A stretch of 64,000 bases of DNA, from the NCBI GenBank assembly GCA_009829735.1, contig CM020619.1, positions 4,976,083 through 5,040,082 of the forward strand. Reading direction: 5' to 3'. The notes under the pieces were generated by a model, which had not been told where the DNA came from, searched no databases, and saw nothing but the letters and a program-made list of their open reading frames with translations. Positions 52,586 to 62,350 of the stretch are shown here, in pieces. Made by a program: the position numbers and the translations under genes. The first letter of the stretch is position 1. Every line of letters begins with the position of its first letter. The stretch comes from Pyropia yezoensis (lineage: Eukaryota; Rhodophyta; Bangiophyceae; Bangiales; Bangiaceae).

Positions 52586-53110
52586 CTATCTCCCCAACGC
52601 CGCGCGGAGCCGCTCTGGCACGGCCCGCCCCTCAGGTACCGCCGCCACCCGCACGTACACCCGCTGGGCCGGATGCCGCGCCGTCACCCCCCCCGCGCCG
52701 ACGCGGACGGCGCGAAAAAAGCTCACACACCCCGCCTCGAGCGCAAAGAGCGTGTGGTCCCGGCCGACGCCCACCGCCTCACCGGCGCGGACATTGAGGC
52801 CACGCTGCCGCACGAGGATGGTGCCCGCCGCCACCAGCTGGCCGTCCACCACCTTGGGGCCCAGCCGCCGGCCCGCCGAGTCCCGCCCGTTGCGGGAGCT
52901 CGACTTTGCTTTCTTCGACGCCGCCCGGCAGCCGCACGCAGCAGCGGCGGCGGCGACGGCAGCGTCGGCGGGCACGCCGACGACAAGGGAGGGGGGGCCG
53001 GGGAACCCGTTGGCGGCCGCAGCGCCGAGGCGGGCGGCAAGGGAGGAGGTACCTGCGCCGACAGGGGCGCGCAGCGCGAGGCGCCAAAGAGGGGCGAGCC
53101 CACTGGCCAT
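52586..53110 (-). CDS. Ribosomal protein bL27, mitochondrial
   Basis: Component of the large ribosomal subunit near the peptidyl transferase centre. Of 174 residues, about 1-61 are Ala/Gly/Arg-rich and contain an N-terminal helix (LWRLALRAP) typical of a mitochondrial presequence. The bL27 core covers about 65-132: [45 protein letters not shown]. Red algal plastid genomes generally encode their own rpl27, which favours the mitochondrial form here; this is an inference. A C-terminal extension of about 40 residues goes beyond bacterial L27. The start ATG at 53110 is the only one that precedes the core in this frame. Confidence 0.9.
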   Translation of the reverse strand: MASGLAPLWRLALRAPVGAGTSSLAARLGAAAANGFPGPPSLVVGVPADAAVAAAAAACGCRAASKKAKSSSRNGRDSAGRRLGPKVVDGQLVAAGTILVRQRGLNVRAGEAVGVGRDHTLFALEAGCVSFFRAVRVGAGGVTARHPAQRVYVRVAAVPEGRAVPERLRAALGR

Positions 53111-55277
53111 GGTGAGGGGGAGGTGGGCGGGGGGCAGCGGACCTTGGCACAGGGTGAAGAAGCCGAGTGGGCTGGTGGGAGATTCGAGAGGAAGTCAGAT
53201 TGGGGGAAAGAGAGAGGACGAATGGATATGGCAGGTGGGGGAGGGCGAGCGGAAGATGGGTGGGGTAGGAGCCGCTGCAAGGGGTGGATGGAGCAGGTCG
53301 GTGGGCGCCACCGCCTGCAGCCGCCAGCGTCGTCTCGGCGATTCGGTGGTCGCAAGGGAGACGAGCGCACGTCGGAAGCTGCGATGCGGGCGCGTGAAGT
53401 TTCGAAAACACCACACGAGAATGTTGACAATGTCGGTAGACTTTGCCGGAAAATTACGAAGAGTTCAACGCTCCGCGGGTGCGCGTAAGTATGTACAGTA
53501 TGTATCGGTCATTGTCTGACCTGCGCAGCACTGCTTATCCCATGTCAAGATACAAGCCCGATTTTGGCCAGATCTCTTGCTTCGTTGTGCAAATTCTTGC
53601 TCTGCTCGAGCACGAAAATGAACGGCTCCAGCAGAATTTTCCTTTTCTGATCGAGGGGCTGGGCTGAAGCCAAAGAATCTCACCAAGGATGACCGACACG
53701 ACGGCCGCTGTCGGTGTTCTGTCAACCAATAACAACAGCGGTGGCGCTGCTGTTTGCTGGATGGAGCGTTCCATTGGTCAGAATTCACGCCGTAGATGTC
53801 GAGCAAGGCGGAGAGATTTTTCCGCGCCGACCCTCGAAAGCTGTCGTCGCGCAGGTTTTTGCTTCACCAGTGCGAGAGATTGCGCGGTTTCTAAACGCGT
53901 TCGTATAAATATTGCTCCCAAGCGTAAGATGCGTTGCACAAAAAAGTTACATGGAGGTTCTTCTCGGCTCAGGCCTGGGCAGGAGACCGGCCATGACGGG
54001 GTCCGCGGCCGCCATGCTGACAGAAGGATCACAGAGCCCGACGAGAACTCATGAGGTCCGTGTGTCTCCCGGCCGGGGTGCCTCTCTCAGGAGCACCCTG
54101 GGTGGACCGGCGGCTGTCGACCCTGAAACGGGGCCATCCTTTTCGCACTTTTTGCGCGGCTCGAGGGTCGGTCCGGGCCCATGTGCGAACTGAGGCTTGG
54201 AAGAGGGGTGCTCAATTTTGGGGAGGAGCCCGGGGAAGGCTGGAGGCCATTGTTTTGAGGACATGTTTGTGGCTGATTCCAACGTGGCTGCAGTGTGCTT
54301 GCGGCCGCGGCTATGGGCTGTCCGATGATGGCCAATGGTTGGCCGAGATTGCACGACGTCGGTGATTGCGTGTCACACGGGGGTGGCTGATTGGCGCCTC
54401 CGGGGCGAGATTCCCTGCGTCGACGGTGTGCTGGCCGTGCCCCTGCTGGCCTGTTGTCGACGTGTGTGGAGGGTGTCGCCCGTGCATATCCCAGGCCCGT
54501 TGCGTGCGCGCACCTGCGTTTTTTGTGCGTGCACGAAGGGGGGGCTTGGCCCGTGAGTGTGTGTGCGCGCCCGCATGCCCGAGGGGGCCATGCGTGGGGG
54601 GGGGGTGCCCGTGCGGGCCCGTGTGCGTGCCCTGGCGTGGGGGGGCTGCGCCGGCCCTACATGAGGGCGGGCACAGCGCGCCGAGGGGACGACTGCGAGG
54701 GGAGAGACATCGAACGACGAAGAAGAAGGACTCTTGGATTGCTGTGTCTGGGGCGTGCACGGACGTCGGCTGCCCCATCTACACAGATCCGCGGTCGGTA
54801 GCAGGCCGTGAGTCTGATACGATTTCTGCCAATATTGCCACATTCGCGAATCACCTGTACTGGCGAGAGAGAGAGAGAGAGAGAACCGGTGCGTGAGCGG
54901 GCGACTGCCTAGTGTTTGTCTCTATCCTGTTTCTCCACGCAGGTCCCCCAGGGGACTTGAACTAAAGGGGGTACCGAGTCGTGAAGCCGTGGGGGCCTGG
55001 GGTCGGGCGGCCTGTCTAGAAACCCACGGGGGAGCGTACGAGGACGTACCACAAGGTCTACGTCACGACCCCTCCTGGGTAACACCGGAGCGCCGGGTAG
55101 GCTTGGGTACGGACGCCCGCAACCCTGACAGGGTGTCTCGGGGGACTGGCGTGGTGAGGCAGGGTGGAGGCAGGCGCTGGGTGGTCGACCTGCGCGCATC
55201 GGTGAATTGGGACCTGTCACTACTATTGTTCTACCAACGACTACCTCGTGACCGAGCAGCCGCATCACATATTCAAC
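53111..55277. other. Region between bL27m and the retroelement zone
   Basis: About 2.2 kb without a recognisable gene. The part from 53400 to 54360 is near 50 percent GC and carries several CCAAT/ATTGG pentamers, recalling the repeat cluster at 46.1-46.9 kb, but I could not align the two convincingly. A GA microsatellite lies at 54866-54884. The stretch 54930-55270 is likely leader or LTR-like DNA of the coding region that starts at 55278. Confidence 0.4.
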
Positions 55278-55862
55278 ATGACGGACGCGTCGGGCAACAA
55301 CTCGCCCCCCGCCGCAAATTTTATGCCACTGGCCGATCCCGCCATGCTGTCTGTCGAGCAGATGGGGTTTATTTCTTCTGTCCGCATGCTTGAGGCGGAG
55401 GTGCGCGAGTCCACCCTATCTGGCAAGCAGGTGAAGGCTGCTGTGGCCGACCTGTTTCCGCCCGCGGTCCTCTTTGGGACCGACATTGCCACGTTACCGT
55501 ACGCCCACCGCGAGCTGCGCAAGTGGCTCGATGGGCACGGCGCCAACCTGCAGCAGCATTCATCACATCGAGTTATTATGACGCTAGCTACGTCACTCTA
55601 CGTCGACCCGGAGGACCGCGTGGCCGCTAACAAGCTGGCCTCGGACCTCGTCGCAGCTGGGCGTCGCGTGGGCGCGAGTGCGGTGGCCAGCCAACCTTCG
55701 TCGCCTGCCCGCCACGGCGACGCATCGTCTACTGCTGGTGATCGCACGGCCCATTGTGGCAGTATTGACCCCCAGGTACGGGGGCAACACGTGCCATGCA
55801 AGGGGCGGCAGGCCACTAGCCTGATCCGTTCCTCCCCCTGCATTTGGGTCCGTATTCCCTAA
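55278..55862 (+). CDS. Unrecognised 194-residue protein, possibly a remnant gag or interrupted exon
   Basis: Starts at ATG 55278 with a Ser/Asn/Pro-rich segment. A mixed-charge helical region follows (SVEQMGFISSVRMLEAEVRE, then ELRKWLDGHGANLQ and AANKLASDLVAAG) with ordinary amino-acid usage, which suggests genuine coding. No domain is recognised. After about residue 165 the composition changes. At 55772 the sequence CAGGTACGGG could be a 5' splice site, so the last about 30 residues may be intron translation. It sits just upstream of the chromovirus, in the same orientation. It could be the gag start of another retroelement cut by the insertion, or a host exon. It is not part of the chromovirus gag. 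Confidence 0.4.
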   Translation: MTDASGNNSPPAANFMPLADPAMLSVEQMGFISSVRMLEAEVRESTLSGKQVKAAVADLFPPAVLFGTDIATLPYAHRELRKWLDGHGANLQQHSSHRVIMTLATSLYVDPEDRVAANKLASDLVAAGRRVGASAVASQPSSPARHGDASSTAGDRTAHCGSIDPQVRGQHVPCKGRQATSLIRSSPCIWVRIP

Positions 55863-56224
55863 GTTTGGGATAGTTAGCTTAGTAGTAATCCAACTTGGAT
55901 TTGAGGGTTTTCTGCATTTATCGTCTTGGATTTTCGTGTGGCCCGGTGGGCAGGTGCTGGGGTGGGAGATTCTGAGTGGCGAGATTCTGAGGGGACCCTG
56001 GGGGGATAAGGGGAGGGACAGTGGGGCTTGGCCCTGCGTCCCCGTCCCGACCAAGAAACTGTTGGACCACACACCATCCTCTTGTTTGTCAGTGGGGGGA
56101 TTGCCCCACAACAGGGACAGAGTGTGTGCGACTTGCACTTCTTCCGGTTCCCCCGACACGCGAGGCAGCCCTTGTACACCGCCCCAATTCGGGTGCCTTG
56201 TGTGTAAGTGGTTTTTGCCACATT

Positions 56225-56244
56225 TGGTGGAGCAGCAGGGGACA
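56225..56244 (+). other. Candidate primer-binding site
   Basis: TGGTGGAGCAGCAGGGGACA follows CCACA-TT. A sequence starting TGG two bases after a CA dinucleotide is the usual layout of LTR end, spacer and tRNA-primer site. The cognate tRNA has not been identified. Confidence 0.4.
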
Positions 56245-56341
56245 GAGGTAAACTTTACCTCCGGGTGCACCCGGGTGTAGGGGGCTCTCTGTTTCAGAGG
56301 AACGGTGGACTTGGACCGTGTCATACGGATCGTCAGCCAAC

Positions 56342-58289
56342 ATGGATAGCTCGGACCCCCCCGTCGTCCGGGGAGTACACGGGTGACGCACGTACTTCAG
56401 TGCCTTTGAATACTGGTGAGACACAGGTGGGTTTACCTGGGGTCGCAGAGGGACTAGAGGTCCCTCAAGCCAGCAGGACTGGAAGTGCGGGCGGGCAACA
56501 GGCCACCCCGACACAGTCGGGAGTTCACTCGGGTGACACTTCTGATGTGGGTGGGCCGAAGTCTGGCCACCGTGTGGTATACTCAACGGGAACGTCCCAA
56601 GGGGTGAGGACTGTCCCCGCGGGTTCCACTCGGGTTGGAGCCAACTTTGGCTTGGAGCCGTCGCCAACTAGGCTTTCGGAGGACGGCGGACCTCCGTTGG
56701 TCGGCGATGGGCTCGCGCCCATGCCCCCGGTTGAGACCCCTGAGGAACGTGGTTACCCTTCAGGTGGACTCCCGGAGGCGGACCGAGACTCAACTGGAGT
56801 CGTCAATCCACTCCTCGCGGAAACTGTCCGTCGGGAGGCGACCAATGTGTTGCGGCAGACTTTGCCGGACCTGGTGGTCACGATGACGAATACTATCCTG
56901 AATCAGATTGTGGCGAGTTTGCCAGATGGCCTTAATGTCCAGACCGGATCGGGGCTTTCGAGCCCGCAGGCGCAGGGGGAATCCCTCCTCACGCCTATCT
57001 CGGGTCGCCCCGAACAGGGGGCGACACCTGTGACTCCCAAGGAGGGAGCCACACCATACTCGGTGGGGCGTACGCCCTTCATGGGGGAGTCTCCCCCGGA
57101 AACGCCGGCGGCTACACCAAGCGCGCCGCGCCAGACTATGGGCACTGAGGGTCAACTTACCCCAGTGCCACAGCGGCTGTTCCCTCAACGTGAGGTGCCG
57201 CCCAAGATCCAGGTAGCCAACCCGGTCTACCGGAGGATCTTTGATTGTGAGACCTACGCCCTCCACAACAAGTCGGTGGCGTATGGTCCTGACCAGGCCC
57301 GAGCCATGGGCCGTGCCAAGAAGAATGCACTTCACTCTTTTGGGCACAAAGCGGAGTGGGATGGAACTCCCCCCCTCCGTGTCTTTGAGTTCCTACGTCG
57401 TTTCACAAAAGCCTGTGACGACAATGCCATAAGTGAAGGCATGGCTTTTTACATGCTACAGGAGTTTACGAAGGGAGACCTGCGGACAGAACTTATGTCC
57501 GTCATGCCCAGCTCCTCAAGTAGAGGCGCTGGGGAGGTGACGTCCTATTTGGAACTCGTCAACTGGTTGTTGACGGCCATGGTTGATGAAGCGGCGTTGG
57601 CTTCTCAAGTCGAGGAGTTTACGCAAGCCCATCTGGAAGGGGCGGAGGACGAGTTGTCCTTTGCGGAGCGAGTCCGTAAGCTCAACAATCTTTGTGGGTT
57701 TCTTCATCCACAAGCTGTGGTGAAGAGTCGGTTTGTGGAGGAACTCCATTGGTCAGTCCGGATGGAGACCCGGGAGCATAACACTGCCCGGGCGACCCTG
57801 GCCGAGTTGGCTAGGTTCGCCTACCGCAGAGGCGAGGCCTACCGCAAGTTGCGGGAGGAACAACGCCAGGAGCGTCAAGCCGAGTTGGCCAAGGAACGGG
57901 AGGAGGCGCGCCAGGCCAGAGAGTTGAGAGAGGCACGCCAAATCCGCAAGGAGAGGGTGGTAGCTGCCGTGGGATATTCCCAGGGTATCTCTTCGTCGTC
58001 CCCAGTTGGGAAGACCCCTCCGGGAACTGATAATCGGTGTTGGAACTGCAACTCCGATGGACACTGGGCATATGATTGCCCCAAGTTGAGTAAACGCATC
58101 CAACAACTTGTTAGGAATGCGAGTAAGAAGTCGGCTACGATCGAAGTACGTTCACGCCGCGAGGGTGGGTCTCGACCGGTGGTAGCGGTCGCCACACCCT
58201 CGGCGGAGGGGGCGGACACGTCGTCCTCGGACTCGTCGTCTTCCTCCCCGCCCTCAGATTCGGACGCCAAGTCGGCGGGAAACGAATGA
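56342..58289 (+). CDS. gag: Retrotransposon Gag polyprotein (one frame break near the start)
   Basis: Structural protein of the chromovirus. The first ATG after the primer-binding site is at 56342, but its frame ends at 56382-56384. The main gag frame is offset by one base, and the run of seven C near 56362 is the obvious place for an indel. The main frame is open from 56208 to 58289. Its first about 200 residues are Thr/Gly/Pro-rich. A capsid-like helical region follows (from about YRRIFDCETYAL to FVEELHWSV), then a charged Glu/Arg coiled-coil segment. A CCHC zinc knuckle CWNCNSDGHWAYDC at about 58041-58082 and an acidic Ser tail end the protein. The next in-frame AUG of the main frame is only at 56721. 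The stop TGA overlaps the pol ATG. Confidence 0.85.
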
Positions 58290-61200
58290 CCGTTGGGGCT
58301 GGTCGTCCGAAGCTCACAACGGCAGCCTCGGCCAAGTGGGTCAAGAGGACGAACGAACCGTGCCGGATACTGCGGCGACCTAAGGGAGTCCGCCCACCTC
58401 GGGTAGGACTCCCCAAGAACGTAAACCCACGTCGGGTCATCACGGTGCTGACGGGTGAGAACTTCCAGGTGGCTGGACGGGTGCAACTTGCCCCCGGCCG
58501 CGCCTGTTGTGCCCGTATCGTACTTGATACCGGGTCAGCAGCCTCCTTGATACGCAAGTCGCTATTACCAAAGGAGATGAAGCTCCAACGCTGGAAGTCT
58601 AAAGCTGACCATCTGATCGATATCAATGGTGGGGTACTTCCCATCGTTGGTGCCGTGACCCTACCAACTAGGTTGGGGACCCATGAGGTCGACGTGACCT
58701 ATGGAGTAGTTGAGAATATATCGGTACCCCTGCTTCTGGGTACCCCTTATGTTGTTACACAAGTGCCTTTGATTTGTGGCCCTGAGTATTGGGTCAAGTT
58801 GATGAATGGGGAAACCATCCCCATCCTTGGTAAGGGAAAGTCTGTGGCTCCTGTGACAGTCTCACAGTCGAAGCCTGTTTGCTCTGTGAGAGAAGGGTTT
58901 ACTGCTACCCTGCGTTTAGCCCGTAAGGTCACGTTGCCCCCCAACTCGGTGGCGCACGTTGACGTTGTAACTGATTATACGGGGAACGGGTTGGTGCACC
59001 CTCACCCCCGTCTTGCTCGCAAGCACCAAGTGCATGTTGCCCTTGGCACGATAGAATCCAAAGCCGGAGTCTCGTGGAGGATCCAGGTGATGAACCTGAG
59101 CTCGTCGCGCAAGTACTTCAAGTCGGGAGCCAAGTTCGGCTATATCGACCAACACGAGGGACCGGTAGTAGCGGTCACCCTCAACGCGGGCGCAAGTAGC
59201 GACCCGAAGCCCGGAAAGGAGAAGCATCAAGCCAAGTCGGCCGCCTCTCCTCGGCCCCATGTGAACATGGAGGGTGTCCCACCCAGGTTGAGGGTTCAAG
59301 TTGAACGCCTCTTGGACCAATATCACAAGTTGTGGGATGGCCAATTGGGACTCATGAGAGCCACCCAACACCGGATCGAGTTGAAGCCCGGTGCACCCCC
59401 TATACGCCAACAACCGTATAGGGGAGGACCCCGTTCAAGGGCTCTCGTCAAGGAGCAAGTTGCTCGCATGGAGGCCCTCGATGTGATCGAGGCCAGTAAC
59501 GCCGAGTGGGCGAGTCCGGTGGTTATCGTCCCCAAAGTTGATGGGACCCCCCGGTTCTGTATCGACTACCGTAAGCTCAACGAGAGCACGGTGAAGGACA
59601 GTTATCCCCTACCTAGGATGGACGACTGTCTGGACTCTCTGGGGGAGGCGAACGTGTTCTCTACCCTGGACTGTAACGCGGGGTACTGGCAAATTCCCAT
59701 TTCCCCGGAGGACAGGCATAAAACTACCTTTACCTGTCACTGTGGTACCTACCAGTGCAAGCGTCTACCTTTTGGCCTGTGTAACGCGCCGGCAACTTTC
59801 CAGCGCGCTATGGACATGATTCTGGCCGGAGTACGGTGGCAGATCTGTCTCGTGTACCTAGACGATATCATTGTGTTCTCCCGCAGTCCGGAGGAACACA
59901 TTGGCCATCTTGGCCAGGTGTTCAAGCTACTTGCTGACGCCGGTGTGTCACTGAAGGCGAGTAAGTGCCACCTCTTCACTCAGGAGGTGGAATACTTGGG
60001 ACATGTTGTCCGTCCGGGGCGTCTCAGTGTCAACGAGAAAAACTTGAGGGCCATCCGTAAGGCTCAGTACCCCCGGACCCAGACCCAGATGAGGAGCTTC
60101 CTCGGGATGTGTAACGTGTACCGACGTTTCACCAAGGGCCTTGCGAAGGTGGCGAAGCCGTTGAATGAGCTAGTGAGCTCAACGCTACCGAAGAACCTGC
60201 CTCCCCCAAGTCGGGTGGAGCAGGAATCCTTTGAGACTCTTCGGGACCTTCTGCTGAAGCCCCCTATCCTGGCTATTCCCAGGTTGGGAGGCCACTACAT
60301 CCTGGATGTGGACACTAGCTACGACCAACTTGGTTGTGTGTTGCTTCAGCAGCAGCCGGACAAGGAGCACTTGCCGGTGGGATACTTCAGCAAGGGGCTG
60401 AACTCGGCCGAGAAGAACTACGGAGTCACCGAGTTGGAAGGACTCGCAGTGGTGTGGGCGGTGACGTCACTTCGTCAATACCTAGAGGGTGAGAAGTTCC
60501 TCATCCGCTGTGACCACCGCGCGTTGCAGTTCATCTTCAAGACGGACTGTACGAACACTCGTCTCAACCGGTGGAGGGTGCGACTGGCACCCTTCAACTT
60601 TGATATTGAGTACCGACCTGGCAGGCAACATGCCCTTGCCGACGGCCTCTCTCGGGTACCTACCGAGGGGCTGGACACTAACCCAGTCGATGAGGACATC
60701 CCCATCGGGGGGGTAGTCACGCGCTCGGGTCAGGCGTTGAACCCCGAGGCGCCAGGGAACAAGAAGTACTTGCCCCTGTCCCTGGACGAGTTGGTGAAGG
60801 TCCAGGCCGAGGATCCCTTCTGCAAGTCGCAGAGGGATACACTGGATACAGTGGCGAAGACGCGGTTCTTTCTGGGAGACGATGGCCTCCTCATGAGGAG
60901 GGGGGTATTCCAGGGGACCGAACAACTTGTCGTCCCCGCATCCCTCAAGGACAGTATCCTTGAGAGGGAGCATAACGCTCCCACAGGTGGACACCTGGGG
61001 TCTAGTAAACTGTACCAGACCCTGAGGACCAGGTACTACTGGCCGTCCATGGTGGTGGACATCTACAGTTGGGTGGCTGCCTGCACAAGTTGTGCACAGA
61101 ACCGTCTGATGGAACGGCGGCCTAGTACGGCTATGCTATTGTTCCCGGCCAAGGAGCCCTTCGCCGCGTTGGCGATGGACATCCTTGGGCCACTGCCAGT

Positions 61201-62269
61201 GACCGAGGAGGGCAACCAGTACCTCCTGGTCATCTGTGACCGCTTCACGAAACTTACGCGAGCGATCCCACTGGCAGAGATCACGGCCATGTCGGTCGTG
61301 TCAGCCTTCCTAGATCACTGGGTTGCCGCGTATGGCATTCCGGATAGTACACTATGGGACAATGGACCGCAATTTGCGTCTGTACTGTTTCAGGGAGTGC
61401 TGGATATGTTGGGGGTGCGGGCAAACTATGCCACCCCCTACCACCCACAAAATAATGGGGAGGTGGAGCGCTTCAACAAAACTATTGTTAGGCAGCTGCG
61501 CCACTATGTGAGTGAGCACGTGAGAACGTGGGACCAATACATTTCTATTCTTACCACTGCCTACAATTCGCAGGTTCACTCATCTACCGGGGAAGTACCC
61601 CTCGCTTTTGTGACCCCCCGTCGCGTGCGGTCTATTGCCGTGCGGCGGCCGCTCCCAACTAGGGAGGATGGTGGCAGGACGCCTACTCCTACTGAGAGTA
61701 AGGCGGAGTTCGCTGCTAGGCTTGAAAACCTCATCCCTAAAGTCAGGGCTGAGATGGACAAAGCACAAAAGCGCTACAAGCGTACCTTTGACAAAAAGGT
61801 GCGCAACGCCAAGCATGTCCCCGAGCGGGGTGACTGGGTATTGGTCCACTCACACACCCCAACTGGGGGTAAGTTGGTATTCCAGACGAAGGGGCCGTAC
61901 CAGGTCCTTCGTACTGATGGGCGTCGCTTCACCATCGAAAGTGACGATGGGGTCCGCACAGTGAACGGACAGGACGTGGTCAAAGTTGCACGAATGCCTG
62001 CAGGCGACCCAGCTTGGGCGCGTGCGTTGGAAGCGTGGCGCCTCCCCTCACTGCCTGCGGCCAAACAGGGCCCGCAGGAGTACGTGTTCGATAAGTTCAT
62101 CGACCACGGCTGGGATGAGGACACTGACCGCCTCATGTTGAGGGTGCGTTGGTTTGGCTACAAAGCCAAGGATGATACGTGGGAGTATGTGGAGGACCTT
62201 CCCGCTGAGAAGGTCGGGGCCTACTGTGCCCGGAATGAGATAGACCCTAACAGCCCTCCCTCAACGTGA
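58286..62269 (+). CDS. pol: Retrotransposon Pol polyprotein with C-terminal chromodomain
   Basis: A 1327-residue uninterrupted polyprotein. Domains in order: aspartic protease (DTGSAAS at 81-87); reverse transcriptase (LDCNAGYWQI near 461-470, LPFGLCNAP 494-502, YLDD 524-527); RNase H (catalytic Asp/Glu around D674, E717, D743 and D786 in ADGLSR). The integrase has an HHCC zinc finger (H896, H903, C933, C936) and DD35E residues D965, D1025 and E1061. The chromodomain is at about 1264-1315 (EYVFDKFIDHGW, LMLRVRWFGYKAKDDTWEYVEDL). All catalytic residues are present and no stop interrupts the frame, so this copy may be young. It starts with ATG inside ATGA at the end of gag, in the -1 frame relative to gag. 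Separate translation by reinitiation or by -1 frameshifting would both fit. Confidence 0.95.
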   Translation: MTVGAGRPKLTTAASAKWVKRTNEPCRILRRPKGVRPPRVGLPKNVNPRRVITVLTGENFQVAGRVQLAPGRACCARIVLDTGSAASLIRKSLLPKEMKLQRWKSKADHLIDINGGVLPIVGAVTLPTRLGTHEVDVTYGVVENISVPLLLGTPYVVTQVPLICGPEYWVKLMNGETIPILGKGKSVAPVTVSQSKPVCSVREGFTATLRLARKVTLPPNSVAHVDVVTDYTGNGLVHPHPRLARKHQVHVALGTIESKAGVSWRIQVMNLSSSRKYFKSGAKFGYIDQHEGPVVAVTLNAGASSDPKPGKEKHQAKSAASPRPHVNMEGVPPRLRVQVERLLDQYHKLWDGQLGLMRATQHRIELKPGAPPIRQQPYRGGPRSRALVKEQVARMEALDVIEASNAEWASPVVIVPKVDGTPRFCIDYRKLNESTVKDSYPLPRMDDCLDSLGEANVFSTLDCNAGYWQIPISPEDRHKTTFTCHCGTYQCKRLPFGLCNAPATFQRAMDMILAGVRWQICLVYLDDIIVFSRSPEEHIGHLGQVFKLLADAGVSLKASKCHLFTQEVEYLGHVVRPGRLSVNEKNLRAIRKAQYPRTQTQMRSFLGMCNVYRRFTKGLAKVAKPLNELVSSTLPKNLPPPSRVEQESFETLRDLLLKPPILAIPRLGGHYILDVDTSYDQLGCVLLQQQPDKEHLPVGYFSKGLNSAEKNYGVTELEGLAVVWAVTSLRQYLEGEKFLIRCDHRALQFIFKTDCTNTRLNRWRVRLAPFNFDIEYRPGRQHALADGLSRVPTEGLDTNPVDEDIPIGGVVTRSGQALNPEAPGNKKYLPLSLDELVKVQAEDPFCKSQRDTLDTVAKTRFFLGDDGLLMRRGVFQGTEQLVVPASLKDSILEREHNAPTGGHLGSSKLYQTLRTRYYWPSMVVDIYSWVAACTSCAQNRLMERRPSTAMLLFPAKEPFAALAMDILGPLPVTEEGNQYLLVICDRFTKLTRAIPLAEITAMSVVSAFLDHWVAAYGIPDSTLWDNGPQFASVLFQGVLDMLGVRANYATPYHPQNNGEVERFNKTIVRQLRHYVSEHVRTWDQYISILTTAYNSQVHSSTGEVPLAFVTPRRVRSIAVRRPLPTREDGGRTPTPTESKAEFAARLENLIPKVRAEMDKAQKRYKRTFDKKVRNAKHVPERGDWVLVHSHTPTGGKLVFQTKGPYQVLRTDGRRFTIESDDGVRTVNGQDVVKVARMPAGDPAWARALEAWRLPSLPAAKQGPQEYVFDKFIDHGWDEDTDRLMLRVRWFGYKAKDDTWEYVEDLPAEKVGAYCARNEIDPNSPPST

Positions 62270-62350
62270 GGGAAGGCCGAGCAACAGTGCCAAGAGAGTG
62301 CTTCAAGTCGAAGTGGTACGCAGAGTGGCTTTTAACTACAGCCCTAACCC

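Noticed and set aside
53400..54360. A second copy of the CCAAT foldback upstream of bL27m
   Set aside because: Several CCAAT/ATTGG pentamers occur, but no segment longer than about 12 bases aligns with the 46-kb cluster by eye.
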